From NCBI GenBank assembly GCA_024399135.1, contig JAKSHY010000001.1, positions 186,001-250,000 of the forward strand: 64,000 nucleotides of DNA, written 5' to 3'. The notes below the pieces were generated by a model. The model saw only the letters and a program-made list of their open reading frames with translations, searched no databases and was not told the DNA's origin. How positions within the stretch are numbered: the first letter of the stretch is position 1; the number at the start of each line of letters is the position of its first letter. Shown piece after piece: positions 17,522 to 27,007 of the stretch. A program made the translations under genes and the position numbers. The stretch is from Lachnospiraceae bacterium (GTDB lineage Bacteria; Bacillota; Clostridia; Lachnospirales; Lachnospiraceae).

Positions 17522-18855
17522 TATTTCTCCTCTCCACGTTCACGAATAATAAATTTAAGTGGTGTTCCTTTAAATCCGAATGTGTTTCTTATCTGATTTT
17601 CTATATATCGGGTATAAGAAAAATGCATAAGCTCCTTATAATTTACAAATATTACAAATGTAGGAGGCTTAACTGAAACCTGAGTGATATAGTAAAGTTT
17701 AAGTCGTTTACCTTTGTCAGTTGGAGGCTGTTGCATAGCAACAGCATCTGTCATAATTTCATTAAGGACACCTGTCTGTACTCTCATTGAGTGATTCATC
17801 GAGACTTCTTCAATTAAGTCATAAAGCTTAGGGAGTCTCTGACCACTAAGTGCAGAAATAAATGTAATCTCCGCATAACTCATAAATGAAAGTATCTGAT
17901 GAATTTTATTCGTGAACTCATTAACAGACTTATTATTCTTTTCAATAGCATCCCATTTATTAACAGCTATAATTACTGCTTTTCCACGCTCATGCGCGAT
18001 TCCTGCTATCTTTGCATCCTGCTCTGTAATACCTTCAACGGCATCTATCATTAATATAACAACATCCGCTCTTTCAACTGCAGATACAGTTCTAATGATC
18101 ATATATTTTTCTAATTCTTCTTTAATCTTATTTTTTCTTCTAAGACCAGCCGTATCAATAAAAATATATTCTTTTCCATTATGCTTAACATAGGTATCAA
18201 CTGCATCTCTGGTTGTACCTGCGATATCAGATACTATGAGTCTGTTTTCGCCAATTAATCTGTTAATCAAAGAAGATTTTCCAACATTAGGTTTTCCAAC
18301 TACAGCAACCTTAATTCTCTCATCTTCTTCATCAGGATCAACGACATTAGGAAAATGCTTAACAACTTCATCTAATAAATCACCTATACCTAACTGATTA
18401 GCTGATGAAACAGGATATGGATCGCCAATACCTAAATTATAAAATTCATAGACGTCAGCCTGCATTTTATTAAAATCATCAACCTTATTTACTACTAATA
18501 AAACTGGCTTTTTCGCACGTCTTAACATATCAGCGACCTTAGAATCTGCGTCCTGAAGTCCCTGTTTTACATCAACCATGAAAAGAATAACATCTGCTGT
18601 GTCTATAGCAATCTGTGCCTGTTCACGCATCTGACTTAAAATAATATCTGAAGAATCAGGTTCAATACCACCTGTATCTATCAAAGTAAATGCATAATTA
18701 AGCCAGCTACAGTCAGCATATATTCTGTCTCTGGTAATGCCGGGTGTATCTTTTACTATTGAAATTTTCGAACCTGCAAGTGCATTAAATAGTGTGGATT
18801 TTCCTACATTTGGTCTTCCAACTACTGCAACAATTGGTTTACTTTTTTTCGCCAT
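17521..18855 (-). CDS. der: Ribosome-associated GTPase Der (EngA)
   Basis: Essential GTPase for large ribosomal subunit maturation, with two tandem GTPase domains. Domain 1 shows [22 protein letters not shown] and VNKVD. Domain 2 shows [24 protein letters not shown] and VNKWD. A KH-like domain follows (from about 350; [18 protein letters not shown]). Length is 444 residues, as usual. It heads the der-plsY-gpsA operon with its own promoter at 18901-18929, divergent from prs. Confidence 0.97.
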   Translation of the reverse strand: MAKKSKPIVAVVGRPNVGKSTLFNALAGSKISIVKDTPGITRDRIYADCSWLNYAFTLIDTGGIEPDSSDIILSQMREQAQIAIDTADVILFMVDVKQGLQDADSKVADMLRRAKKPVLLVVNKVDDFNKMQADVYEFYNLGIGDPYPVSSANQLGIGDLLDEVVKHFPNVVDPDEEDERIKVAVVGKPNVGKSSLINRLIGENRLIVSDIAGTTRDAVDTYVKHNGKEYIFIDTAGLRRKNKIKEELEKYMIIRTVSAVERADVVILMIDAVEGITEQDAKIAGIAHERGKAVIIAVNKWDAIEKNNKSVNEFTNKIHQILSFMSYAEITFISALSGQRLPKLYDLIEEVSMNHSMRVQTGVLNEIMTDAVAMQQPPTDKGKRLKLYYITQVSVKPPTFVIFVNYKELMHFSYTRYIENQIRNTFGFKGTPLKFIIRERGEEK

Positions 18856-18900
18856 TATTATCTCATTTCTTAGAACATATAGTTAGTGCATTATCCATAA

Positions 18901-18929
18901 TATTTTACCTATGATTTAGTTCTTTGTAA
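18901..18929 (-). promoter_or_regulatory. der promoter
   Basis: Minus strand: TTTACA (18924-18929), 17-base spacer, TAAAAT (18901-18906), about 45 bases upstream of the der ATG. It is likely the main promoter for the ten-gene run ending at 8419. Confidence 0.6.
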
Positions 18930-18942
18930 AGGTTAGATTGTC

Positions 18943-18971
18943 CTTGACGTAAAAGACTCTAAATACTAAAA
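18943..18971 (+). promoter_or_regulatory. prs promoter
   Basis: TTGACG (18943-18948), 17-base spacer, TAAAAT (18966-18971). The predicted start near 18978 would make the ATG at 18978 leaderless and favours the ATG at 19002 as the prs start. Confidence 0.75.
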
Positions 18972-19001
18972 TTACTAATGGCTAAGCCAAAGGAGAATAT
19001 T

Positions 19002-20195
19002 ATGGCAAACACATCTTTATTAGAGCATGCAATCCCTGTTGCTCCACTCAAATTAATAGTTATGGAATCTGCACTTTCTTTAGGAAACAGTGTCAATTCT
19101 CATCTTATCCAGTTTAGAAAATCTATTAATAATAATGTTAAAAATGAACCTGCGTTTCAAGGATACCTTTCTTCTAATTATATTCTTGATTCTGCATGCT
19201 ACAGATTCGGTTCTGGAGAAGGCAAGGCTATTATTAATGAATCTATAAGAGGAAAAGATTTATTCATACTGACAGATGTGTGTAATCATTCTATTCCATA
19301 TAAAATGAATGGATTAATTAATTACAAATCTCCTGATGATCATTTCCAAGATCTTAAAAGGATTATTTCTGCAGTTAATGGAAAAGCTCACAGAATAAAT
19401 GTAATAATGCCATTTTTATATGAATCAAGACAGCACAAGCGTTCAGGTCGTGAATCACTGGACTGTGCCTACGCTATCGAAGAACTTGCGAATATGGGCG
19501 TTACTAATCTCATAACCTTCGATGCCCATGACCCTAAAGTTCAAAACGCTAAGCCATTAACAGGTTTTGATAATTTCACACCACCTTATCAGTTCATCCG
19601 TGCTTTATTAAACACTGAGCACGATATGATAATTGATAAAGATCATATGCTAGTTATCTCTCCTGATGAAGGTGCATTAGACAGAGCTGTATATTTTGCC
19701 AATGTTTTAGGCGTTGATACTGGAATGTTCTATAAAAGACGTGACTATACTAAGATTGTTAATGGAAAAAATCCTATTGTTGCTCATGAGTTCTTAGGCG
19801 ATAACGTTGACGGAAAAGATATCATAATTATTGATGACATGATTTCATCCGGTGGATCAATGATTGATACTGCAAGACAATTAAAGAGCATGAATGCACG
19901 ACGTGTCTATATCTGTTGTACATTCGGATTATTCACCGATGGAATGGCGAAATTCGATGAAGCATATGAAAAGGGATACTTTGACAAGATTGTAACTACT
20001 AATCTTACTTATCAGATTGATGATTTAAAGAAGCGTCCTTATTATGTTGAAGCTGATATGTCAAAATTCTTAGCTTCCATTATTGATTTTATGAATCATG
20101 ATGTTTCAATGGCAGGTGTTTATACACCTACAGAAAAAATACATGCAGTTTTAGATGAATATAACAAGCGCGAAACGCTATTCATCCAAAACTAA
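19002..20195 (+). CDS. prs: Ribose-phosphate pyrophosphokinase, long form
   Basis: Makes PRPP from ribose-5-phosphate and ATP for purine, pyrimidine, histidine and tryptophan pathways. The PRPP-binding loop is clear in IIIIDDMISSGGSMIDTA (about 270-287 of the 397-residue form), and the ATP/Mg region reads LITFDAHDPKVQNAKP. The protein is about 80 residues longer than classical Prs (about 315) and its ATP-site motif differs from the usual DLHxxQ, so it is a divergent class seen in clostridia. Start: AAAGGAG lies just upstream of ATG 19002; the in-frame ATG at 18978 has no site and coincides with the predicted transcript start. Confidence 0.85.
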   Translation: MANTSLLEHAIPVAPLKLIVMESALSLGNSVNSHLIQFRKSINNNVKNEPAFQGYLSSNYILDSACYRFGSGEGKAIINESIRGKDLFILTDVCNHSIPYKMNGLINYKSPDDHFQDLKRIISAVNGKAHRINVIMPFLYESRQHKRSGRESLDCAYAIEELANMGVTNLITFDAHDPKVQNAKPLTGFDNFTPPYQFIRALLNTEHDMIIDKDHMLVISPDEGALDRAVYFANVLGVDTGMFYKRRDYTKIVNGKNPIVAHEFLGDNVDGKDIIIIDDMISSGGSMIDTARQLKSMNARRVYICCTFGLFTDGMAKFDEAYEKGYFDKIVTTNLTYQIDDLKKRPYYVEADMSKFLASIIDFMNHDVSMAGVYTPTEKIHAVLDEYNKRETLFIQN

Positions 20196-20224
20196 TTCCA
20201 CTAAATAATAAAGAATATAAAATA

Positions 20225-20261
20225 AAAGCATTGCAGCATAATTCATAAACTGCAATGCTTT
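20225..20261. terminator. Bidirectional terminator between prs and the sensor kinase
   Basis: Perfect 12-bp stem AAAGCATTGCAG (20225-20236) and CTGCAATGCTTT (20250-20261), followed by TATTTGTTTT on the plus strand and an A-rich stretch on the other side. It serves prs (plus) and the convergent histidine kinase gene (minus). Confidence 0.85.
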
Positions 20262-20301
20262 ATTTGTTTTCCTGATAAGATAAAAATTTTACTATCTATT
20301 A

Positions 20302-22350
20302 TTAAGCTATTTCATCAAAAGAAATAATTACCTTAAATAAATCTCCATCAACAGCAATATCGAAATCTCCATTCATCGCAAGAACAAGATTCTTCGTGAT
20401 TGAAAGTCCAAGTCCAGAACCTTCTGTACTCCTTGATTTATCTCCTCTTACGAATCTTTCTGTCAAATCAGCTATATCAACTTCCAAGGCTTCTTTTGAT
20501 ATATTCTTTAAGGATAATTGAACCTTATTATCAGAAAGCTCTAAATCTACATAAACCCTGGTTCCGTTTAATGCATACTTGTATATGTTAACATACAGGT
20601 TTTCTATTACTCTGAATATGCTTCTTGAATCAGCCATAATAAATGCAGGCTGTTCTGGCTTGTTAGTAACAATCGTAAGATCCTTTTCCTTAAATCTATC
20701 TAAGAATTCTCCCTCTGCCTGATCAATCAATTCATTAAAATTTATTTTTTCAAGATTAATAACTAGATTTCCAGATGATATTTTGGATGCTTCAACTAAA
20801 TCTTCTGTCATCTGCTTTAATCTTTGAGATTTTGAATCAAGAACATCTATATATTCTTTAGCTTTTTCAGATGAAATATCTTCTTTCTTAAGTAAATCTA
20901 CATAATTAATAATTGAAGTCAAAGGCGTTTTTAAATCATGCGAAACATTCGTTATAAGATCTGCCTTCATTTTCTCATCCTTCAATGATTTTTCGACAGC
21001 TTCATTAACTGCATCACGTAATTTATTAACATAAAGAGCTGTATTTACATTATCTCCGTGTAATGATTCTGGATCAATACTAGCATTTATATCACCATCT
21101 GAAATTCTTCTAATTACATTATTTATTGAGTTTTGTTCCTTAGCAATTTTGTAACTTAAATAGATGGCCAAAATATCAACAATTGCAATAAAAAGATAAT
21201 ATAAATTATGTTTAATTAAACCAGCAAAAATGTTAAGCACCAGTAAAACAAAGAAAATTACTACATTTTTAATTGTAATATTAATATTACGAAGCATATC
21301 TTCTGCAATACAAATAATTTTCTTTAAAAATCTTACTATAAAGGATGTTTTAAATAACTGTCTATTAGCAACTCTTCTTAAGAATCCATAATAAAAGAAA
21401 TTAATCAAAAATTCCAAAATACCAAAGGCGCATACAATATATACAAATAATAGAATGCTATTATGTTTATTTAGCGAACTTAGATATTCTATTACCTTAT
21501 CATAATTATCAAGTATAAAAATATATGGTACGACACATATTCCTAAAAGAGGAACTCTTATCTCAAAAGGTATTGTATCAGTTAAAGATACCTTGGATCC
21601 TGCCCGTCTTGCTTTTGCAAATACATATATGGACAAATATATAGTCAGTGCCAAATAAATAAATACTGAAATAAAAATAATTACAATCTTAAGATAAAAA
21701 TTAGAACTAAAATCCTTAAAAATAATGCTTGAATCGTAGAAAGCATCCTTAACAGGTAGTGCTTTTTCAATTCCAAATATTAATTCATATTCATCTCCAA
21801 AGCTTTCCGTATAATTATTTAATAAAGACTTAACTGTTGTCTTTTCAATGTTAATATTAGAATCAAATTCATCTTCCTTCGCATTATAATAAATATATTT
21901 ATAATCATCATTTCTATAATCATCAAAAGCAGTTTTCTTATTATTTATATTTGCAAAGCTTTTTTCTTTTCCATCAAGAATTGTGTTGATTAAGAAACTG
22001 ATATTAGAATTACCGCTATCATATAACTTAGAAAAAGCTTCTATATCTTTGTCATAATTATCTGTAAGATTTAGTTCGTTAGCTGATAAACCTCTTTTCG
22101 ACTTAGGAACTTCTTCTAAATTCATTTCAAGTTCAGAGTACTTTAACACATCAGAGAATGACGTTCCTGTCATCTTTACAAATATTTCCGAATCAAAATA
22201 ATCTTCATCTGCATTATCCGCACCCAGTGAAAAACGATATGAATTCTTTGCTGGATTATAATCAATCACTGATGTTAAAAATATTTGAAAAACAAGTGAA
22301 AATGCAACAACAAATGCTAAAAATTTAATTATATACAGTACTTTCTTCAT
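20302..22350 (-). CDS. Membrane sensor histidine kinase
   Basis: 682-residue kinase of a two-component pair. One N-terminal membrane helix (about 7-29) is followed by an extracytoplasmic domain (about 30-218), then several membrane helices up to about 400. The cytoplasmic core has the phospho-acceptor His471 in NVSHDLKTPLTS, an N-box around RVIENLYVNIYKYA and a G2-type motif EGSGLGLSITKNL. Dimerisation and ATPase parts look intact. It overlaps the response regulator by 4 bases (ATGA). The ligand is unknown; the large outside domain suggests an envelope signal. Compare the kinase-dead hybrid at 795-2501. Confidence 0.92.
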   Translation of the reverse strand: MKKVLYIIKFLAFVVAFSLVFQIFLTSVIDYNPAKNSYRFSLGADNADEDYFDSEIFVKMTGTSFSDVLKYSELEMNLEEVPKSKRGLSANELNLTDNYDKDIEAFSKLYDSGNSNISFLINTILDGKEKSFANINNKKTAFDDYRNDDYKYIYYNAKEDEFDSNINIEKTTVKSLLNNYTESFGDEYELIFGIEKALPVKDAFYDSSIIFKDFSSNFYLKIVIIFISVFIYLALTIYLSIYVFAKARRAGSKVSLTDTIPFEIRVPLLGICVVPYIFILDNYDKVIEYLSSLNKHNSILLFVYIVCAFGILEFLINFFYYGFLRRVANRQLFKTSFIVRFLKKIICIAEDMLRNINITIKNVVIFFVLLVLNIFAGLIKHNLYYLFIAIVDILAIYLSYKIAKEQNSINNVIRRISDGDINASIDPESLHGDNVNTALYVNKLRDAVNEAVEKSLKDEKMKADLITNVSHDLKTPLTSIINYVDLLKKEDISSEKAKEYIDVLDSKSQRLKQMTEDLVEASKISSGNLVINLEKINFNELIDQAEGEFLDRFKEKDLTIVTNKPEQPAFIMADSRSIFRVIENLYVNIYKYALNGTRVYVDLELSDNKVQLSLKNISKEALEVDIADLTERFVRGDKSRSTEGSGLGLSITKNLVLAMNGDFDIAVDGDLFKVIISFDEIA

Positions 22351-23051
22351 GAATTCTCCTTCATCTTCTCGATTTTATATCCAACACCCCAAACTACCTT
22401 TAAGTACTTTGGGTCTTTTGGATTAATCTCAATCTTTTCTCTGATATGCCTAATATGAACTGCAACAGTATTATCAGCGCCAACGGCTTCCTCATTCCAA
22501 ATATTTTCATAAATATCATCAATAGAAAATACCTTACCCTGATTTCTAACCAAAAGAAGTAAAATATTAAATTCAATAGGTGTGAGCTTCACATCTTTTC
22601 CATCTACTGATACTTCCTTAGTTTCATCATTAATGATTAATCCACCGCATTTGAATAAATTATTATCATCAATATTCAAATTACCAAGCTGCGTATATCT
22701 TCTAAGTGATGCCTTAACTCTGGCTATCAGTTCCATCGGATTAAATGGTTTAGTAATATAATCATCAGCGCCGATTGTCAATCCAAGAATTTTGTCTGTA
22801 TCCTCTGATTTTGCTGACAAAAATATAATAGGGAATGAATTAGCTTCTCTCATTTTAGTTGTTGCTTTAATTCCGTCCATTTTAGGCATCATTATATCCA
22901 TAAGAACAAGATGAACGGTATTATTCTTAATAACCTCCAGAGCTTCCACCCCATCAAAAGCAGTCAATATATTGTATCCTTCCTGGGACAAATATATACG
23001 TATTGCTTCAACTATTTCTTTGTCGTCATCACAAACCAGAATGTTATACAT
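22347..23051 (-). CDS. OmpR/PhoB-family response regulator
   Basis: 234-residue regulator: receiver with acidic D8-D10 and phospho-acceptor Asp52 in LMDIMMPKMDG, switch SAKS and GADDYITKPFNP. The C-terminal winged helix contains LTPIEFNILLLLVRNQGKVFS and the typical NTVAVHIRHIREKIE recognition part. I choose the ATG at 23051 (AAAGGAAT upstream) over the earlier in-frame 23078. The partner kinase follows with a 4-base overlap. A direct repeat at 23115-23132 may be its own binding site. Confidence 0.93.
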   Translation of the reverse strand: MYNILVCDDDKEIVEAIRIYLSQEGYNILTAFDGVEALEVIKNNTVHLVLMDIMMPKMDGIKATTKMREANSFPIIFLSAKSEDTDKILGLTIGADDYITKPFNPMELIARVKASLRRYTQLGNLNIDDNNLFKCGGLIINDETKEVSVDGKDVKLTPIEFNILLLLVRNQGKVFSIDDIYENIWNEEAVGADNTVAVHIRHIREKIEINPKDPKYLKVVWGVGYKIEKMKENS

Positions 23052-23114
23052 AATTATTCCTTTCATGTTACAAATCAATTAAAACACAAAATTATTAATT
23101 CAAAAGTATGTATA

Positions 23115-23132
23115 TTCTTAAGATTTTCTTAA
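23115..23132. promoter_or_regulatory. Direct repeat, candidate response-regulator site
   Basis: TTCTTAAGATTTTCTTAA: two copies of TTCTTAA with an 11-base period, the geometry bound by dimers of OmpR-family regulators. It lies about 65-80 bases upstream of the response regulator start. Confidence 0.45.
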
Positions 23133-23158
23133 TGTTACTTTTTTAATCTTTAAACTAA

Positions 23159-23200
23159 ATAAGCCAGGCAAATTGTCATTAAAACAAATGCCTGGCTTAT
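23159..23200 (-). terminator. Terminator after nfnB
   Basis: Stem ATAAGCCAGGCA (23159-23170) and TGCCTGGCTTAT (23189-23200), 12 bp, lying 12 bases after the nfnB stop. It probably ends the long rex-to-nfnB transcript. Confidence 0.8.
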
Positions 23201-23211
23201 AAAATTAGTAA

Positions 23212-24597
23212 TTATTTATTTGATAAATATTCATCAATACCTTTAGCAGCAGCTTTTCCAGCTCCCATAGCAAGAATTACTGTTGCTGCACCTGTAACGG
23301 CATCTCCACCAGCGAATACACCTGGCTTAGATGTAGCACCCTTCTCCTCATCAGCAACAATACATTTTCTTGAATTAACATCAAGGCCATCTGTTGTTGA
23401 ACTGATTAATGGATTAGGAGATGTACCTAATGACATAATTACTGTATCTACTTCAATATCAAATTCAGAACCCTGAACCTCAACTGGACGTCTTCTTCCT
23501 GAAGCATCAGGTTCACCTAATTCCATCTTGATACATCTGATAGCATTAACCCATCCCTTTTCATCTGAAAGGATTTCTACAGGATTAGTCAAAAGATCAA
23601 ATATAATTCCTTCTTCTTTAGCATGATGTACTTCTTCCACTCTTGCAGGAAGTTCTTCTAAAGAACGTCTGTAGATAATATGTACTTCTGCGCCTAATCT
23701 TAATGCGGTTCTGGCTGCATCCATGGCAACATTACCACCACCAACTACTGCAACCTTCTTTCCACGCATAATAGGTGTATTAGAGCTTTCATCAAAAGCT
23801 TTCATAAGGTTTGATCTTGTTAAATATTCATTAGCAGAAAATACTCCGTTAGCCTGTTCTCCTGGAATACCCATGAATTTTGGAAGTCCTGCACCTGAAC
23901 CAATAAACACAGCCTCGAAGCCTTCATCTTCCATCAACTCATCAATCTTTAATGCTTTTCCAACTACAACGTTAGTTTCGAACTTAACACCTAATGATTT
24001 TACATTTTCGATTTCTTTAGCCACAACCTTTGTTTTTGGAAGTCTGAATTCAGGAATACCATAGACTAAAACTCCACCAGCCTGGTGAAGAGCCTCAAAT
24101 ATAGTAACATCATATCCCATCTTGGCAAGATCTCCTGCACATGTAAGTCCTGCAGGGCCTGAACCAATAACAGCAACCTTCTTTCCTTTTGAATCAGCAG
24201 ACTTTTTAGGTTTAATTCCATTTTCAGATGCATAATCAGCAACGAATCTTTCAAGCTTACCTATTGAAATAGGCTCACCCTTGATACCTCTAATACATTT
24301 TCCTTCACACTGTGATTCCTGTGGACATACACGACCACATACAGCAGGCAATGATGAGGATTCTGAAATTACTTCATATGCTTTTTCAAAATTGCCCTCT
24401 TTTACTTCACTAATAAAACCTGGAATATTAATTGAAACAGGACATCCCTTTACACACTGAGCATTCTGACAATTAATACATCTTGAAGCCTCTTCCATGG
24501 CTTCTTCTTTATTATATCCTAAGCATACCTCATCAAAGTTGGTAGCTCTAACCTTAGGATCCTGTTCACGAACAGGTACTTTCTTTAATACGTCCAT
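23212..24597 (-). CDS. nfnB: NfnB/GltA-type FAD-dependent, iron-sulfur oxidoreductase
   Basis: 461-residue flavoprotein. The N-terminus holds cysteine clusters (CINCQNAQCVKGCPVS and CGRVCPQESQCEGKC) for 4Fe-4S clusters. Then come an FAD-binding GSGPAGLTCAGDLAKMGY and a NAD(P)-binding VVGGGNVAMDAARTALRLG. The family is annotated as glutamate synthase small subunit, but no large subunit is here. The gene directly follows a PyrK-like ferredoxin-NADP reductase subunit, so I favour NfnB, the large subunit of the NADH-dependent ferredoxin:NADP+ oxidoreductase used for flavin-based bifurcation in anaerobes. AAGGAG precedes the ATG. Confidence 0.82.
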   Translation of the reverse strand: MDVLKKVPVREQDPKVRATNFDEVCLGYNKEEAMEEASRCINCQNAQCVKGCPVSINIPGFISEVKEGNFEKAYEVISESSSLPAVCGRVCPQESQCEGKCIRGIKGEPISIGKLERFVADYASENGIKPKKSADSKGKKVAVIGSGPAGLTCAGDLAKMGYDVTIFEALHQAGGVLVYGIPEFRLPKTKVVAKEIENVKSLGVKFETNVVVGKALKIDELMEDEGFEAVFIGSGAGLPKFMGIPGEQANGVFSANEYLTRSNLMKAFDESSNTPIMRGKKVAVVGGGNVAMDAARTALRLGAEVHIIYRRSLEELPARVEEVHHAKEEGIIFDLLTNPVEILSDEKGWVNAIRCIKMELGEPDASGRRRPVEVQGSEFDIEVDTVIMSLGTSPNPLISSTTDGLDVNSRKCIVADEEKGATSKPGVFAGGDAVTGAATVILAMGAGKAAAKGIDEYLSNK

Positions 24598-24612
24598 CTT
24601 TTTCTCCTTATT

Positions 24613-25491
24613 CTATTTGCAGTTTCCGCAACCACCATGATGTGTATCGCCTTCAGTAAGTTCCAAATATTTACGACCTTCTACAGTCTTATATAATGTC
24701 TGCCTTTGCATTGCCTGATCAAAGTCAACTAAATGACCATCAAATTCAGGTCCATCTACACATGCGAACTTAACTTCACCACCAACTGTTACTCTGCAGG
24801 CACCACACATTCCAGTACCGTCAACCATAATAGGATTTAAAGATACGATAGTATGTAAATCTAATTCCTTAGTTAACTTACATACGAATTTCATCATAAT
24901 CATAGGACCTATTGCTACACATACATCATATTTGGTTCCTTCGTCATATAAGTCCTGAATAACCTTAGTTACCATACCATTACGTCCATATGAACCATCA
25001 TCTGTTGTTACATAAAGGTTCGTAGCAACAGCCTTTAATTCGTCTTCAAGAATAACGAAATCTTTATTCTTAAAACCAACAATAACATCACAATCAACTC
25101 CATTTTCATGAAGCCATTTAACCTGTGGATAAACAGGAGCTGAACCAACTCCACCTGCAACGAAAAGAATCTTTTTCTTCTTTAAATCTTCAATGCTTTC
25201 ACTACAAAATTCAGAAGCACATCCTAAAGGACCAACGAAGTCATTAAATGAATCTCCTGCCTTTAATTCTGACATCATCTTAGTTCCTGCACCAACAGCC
25301 TGGAAGACAATAGTAATAGTTCCTTCGTTTCTGTCATAATCACAAATAGTTAATGGAATTCTCTCAGCCTCGTCATCAACCCTAACAATTACGAACTGAC
25401 CAGGAAGACAATTCTTCGCAACTCTAGGAGCTTTAACTACCATTTCGAAAATGTTAGCTACAAGTTCCCTTGCCTTAATAATCTCGTACAT
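24613..25491 (-). CDS. nfnA: NfnA-type ferredoxin:NADP+ reductase subunit
   Basis: 292-residue FAD/NAD-binding protein related to dihydroorotate dehydrogenase electron-transfer subunit PyrK. The FAD-binding beta barrel includes PGQFVIVRVDDEAERIPLTI, and the nucleotide domain includes ILFVAGGVGSAPVYPQ. A 2Fe-2S-type cysteine set sits at GTGMCGACRVTVGG and FACVDGPEFDG; the extreme C-terminus is HHGGCGNCK. No pyrD is adjacent, while an NfnB-like gene is, so the pair is best read as NfnAB. I choose ATG 25491; GGAGG is only three bases from the alternative ATG at 25494. Confidence 0.82.
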   Translation of the reverse strand: MYEIIKARELVANIFEMVVKAPRVAKNCLPGQFVIVRVDDEAERIPLTICDYDRNEGTITIVFQAVGAGTKMMSELKAGDSFNDFVGPLGCASEFCSESIEDLKKKKILFVAGGVGSAPVYPQVKWLHENGVDCDVIVGFKNKDFVILEDELKAVATNLYVTTDDGSYGRNGMVTKVIQDLYDEGTKYDVCVAIGPMIMMKFVCKLTKELDLHTIVSLNPIMVDGTGMCGACRVTVGGEVKFACVDGPEFDGHLVDFDQAMQRQTLYKTVEGRKYLELTEGDTHHGGCGNCK

Positions 25492-25519
25492 CATACTCCT
25501 CCTTAATGATTTAAGACCT

Positions 25520-27004
25520 TTAAAGTGGGATTAATCCCCATTTTGAATTTGAATCTATTGTTAATCTATAACATGCGCCTGTATTAATATCTACTGCATA
25601 CAGCAACCCAGTAGGCACAGTATTATTATCATCTGTTAAATATTCATCCAACTTATAATAATATCCCATTTCAGAAATTTCAATAATAGTATCATTCTTT
25701 ATTGATATATTTCCTTTTTCATCTGGAAGTTTTCCATTTATATCCAGAATATAATTACTCTCATATAATTTATTAAGAATAGAAAGCCTTGCCATTTCAT
25801 CTGTAACCTTGGCCTTCAAATCAAGAGAATAGCTTCTTCTTACAATATCTGAAACTACTCCATCTTCACTTACTGCTATAAAAGAATAATTAAAATTACC
25901 AATAGGAAGTGTTATAGGTTTAGTATACTTAATTGAAGTTTCAGGATTAGGATCAGAACCATCTTCTGTATAATAAATAGTAAGACCTTCTAAAGCTTCA
26001 GCTTTAATGGTTACCATTTTATTATACGAGCCAGATTCAGGCTCAACTATTGGTGGATTAACACCATTAACATTAATAGCTATATATCCTGATGCAATTT
26101 CTGAAACTATATCATATTTATTAACAAAAATTGCTTTAATATCATATTCACCAGAAGTAAGGGCCAAAGGTGACAAATACCTTATTCCATTCTCCTTAGT
26201 AGGATCAGATCCATCCAAAGTATAATAAATCTCTCCTACTGTACTTCCCTCTATCTTAAGTTGCATTATAGTATCATAATTCCCCGTAGGGACACTAAGC
26301 ATAGGTGGAAGTGACATATATTCAGAAAATTCTGTACGAATCTCATTATCCTCACATTTAAGAAGAATGATATTAATTGATTCATAATCTTCGTCTTCTG
26401 AAAAAATATCAACAATCTTTGAATAGAACTTTTCTTTAGTCGAAAAATCCATATTACGATTATTAATACCTTCAATTAATATATCTCTAGCTGTATCATA
26501 ATCGCCCATTTTCTTATATACAATTGCTTCTTCATATATAAGATCAATGTTATCTGGCTTTAAATTTCTTGCTCTTTCATAATGCTCTAAGGCCTTTGAA
26601 TAATTATTATTATCCAAATATTCCTTGGCTTTCTTAGACTGAAACTCCGAAGAATAGTTATGATATATTGATACTCCAACAAAAATAATCGTAGAAACAA
26701 TCAAAATTGCTGCTAAAGATAAAACAGCAATCAATTTTCTAGATGATTTAAGATTAAAATCTGACCCTTTAAAAAAATCCTCATCTAGTACATCTTCATC
26801 CTTATTTATATCTTCAGTTTTTTCTGACTTTACTTTTTCTTTCGATTCTTCTGGTGAAATATCATCAACTATTATAGATAATGATTCACTTATACTATTT
26901 TCAATCTCTGGTTCAAAATCAGGAACAATATTGATTTCTGCTCCACATTTTTCACACAAAAGATGATCATCTGGCATTTCATGCCCACAATTGGGACAAA
27001 TCAT
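25520..27004 (-). CDS. Membrane protein: zinc ribbon, TPR, chitobiase-C-like repeats
   Basis: 494 residues, function unknown. It starts with a zinc ribbon (C3, C6, C17, C20), then an acidic linker and one membrane helix (about 91-114). TPR-like helices follow (ALEHYERARNLKPDNIDL ... MGDYDTARDILIEGI), then two tandem beta domains of the chitobiase/hexosaminidase C-terminal type (IYYTLDGSDPTKENG and IYYTEDGSDPNPETS). The topology predicts the ribbon inside and the repeats outside. It lies between folD (3 bases) and nfnA (28 bases) in the rex operon; GAGG precedes the ATG. A second zinc-ribbon membrane protein occurs at 39155-40471. Confidence 0.8.
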   Translation of the reverse strand: MICPNCGHEMPDDHLLCEKCGAEINIVPDFEPEIENSISESLSIIVDDISPEESKEKVKSEKTEDINKDEDVLDEDFFKGSDFNLKSSRKLIAVLSLAAILIVSTIIFVGVSIYHNYSSEFQSKKAKEYLDNNNYSKALEHYERARNLKPDNIDLIYEEAIVYKKMGDYDTARDILIEGINNRNMDFSTKEKFYSKIVDIFSEDEDYESINIILLKCEDNEIRTEFSEYMSLPPMLSVPTGNYDTIMQLKIEGSTVGEIYYTLDGSDPTKENGIRYLSPLALTSGEYDIKAIFVNKYDIVSEIASGYIAINVNGVNPPIVEPESGSYNKMVTIKAEALEGLTIYYTEDGSDPNPETSIKYTKPITLPIGNFNYSFIAVSEDGVVSDIVRRSYSLDLKAKVTDEMARLSILNKLYESNYILDINGKLPDEKGNISIKNDTIIEISEMGYYYKLDEYLTDDNNTVPTGLLYAVDINTGACYRLTIDSNSKWGLIPL

Positions 27005-27007
27005 ATA

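Noticed and set aside
23212-25491. Glutamate synthase or pyrimidine (PyrK) assignment for the flavoprotein pair
   Set aside because: No glutamate synthase large subunit and no pyrD are adjacent; the pair order fits NfnAB better, though not proven.
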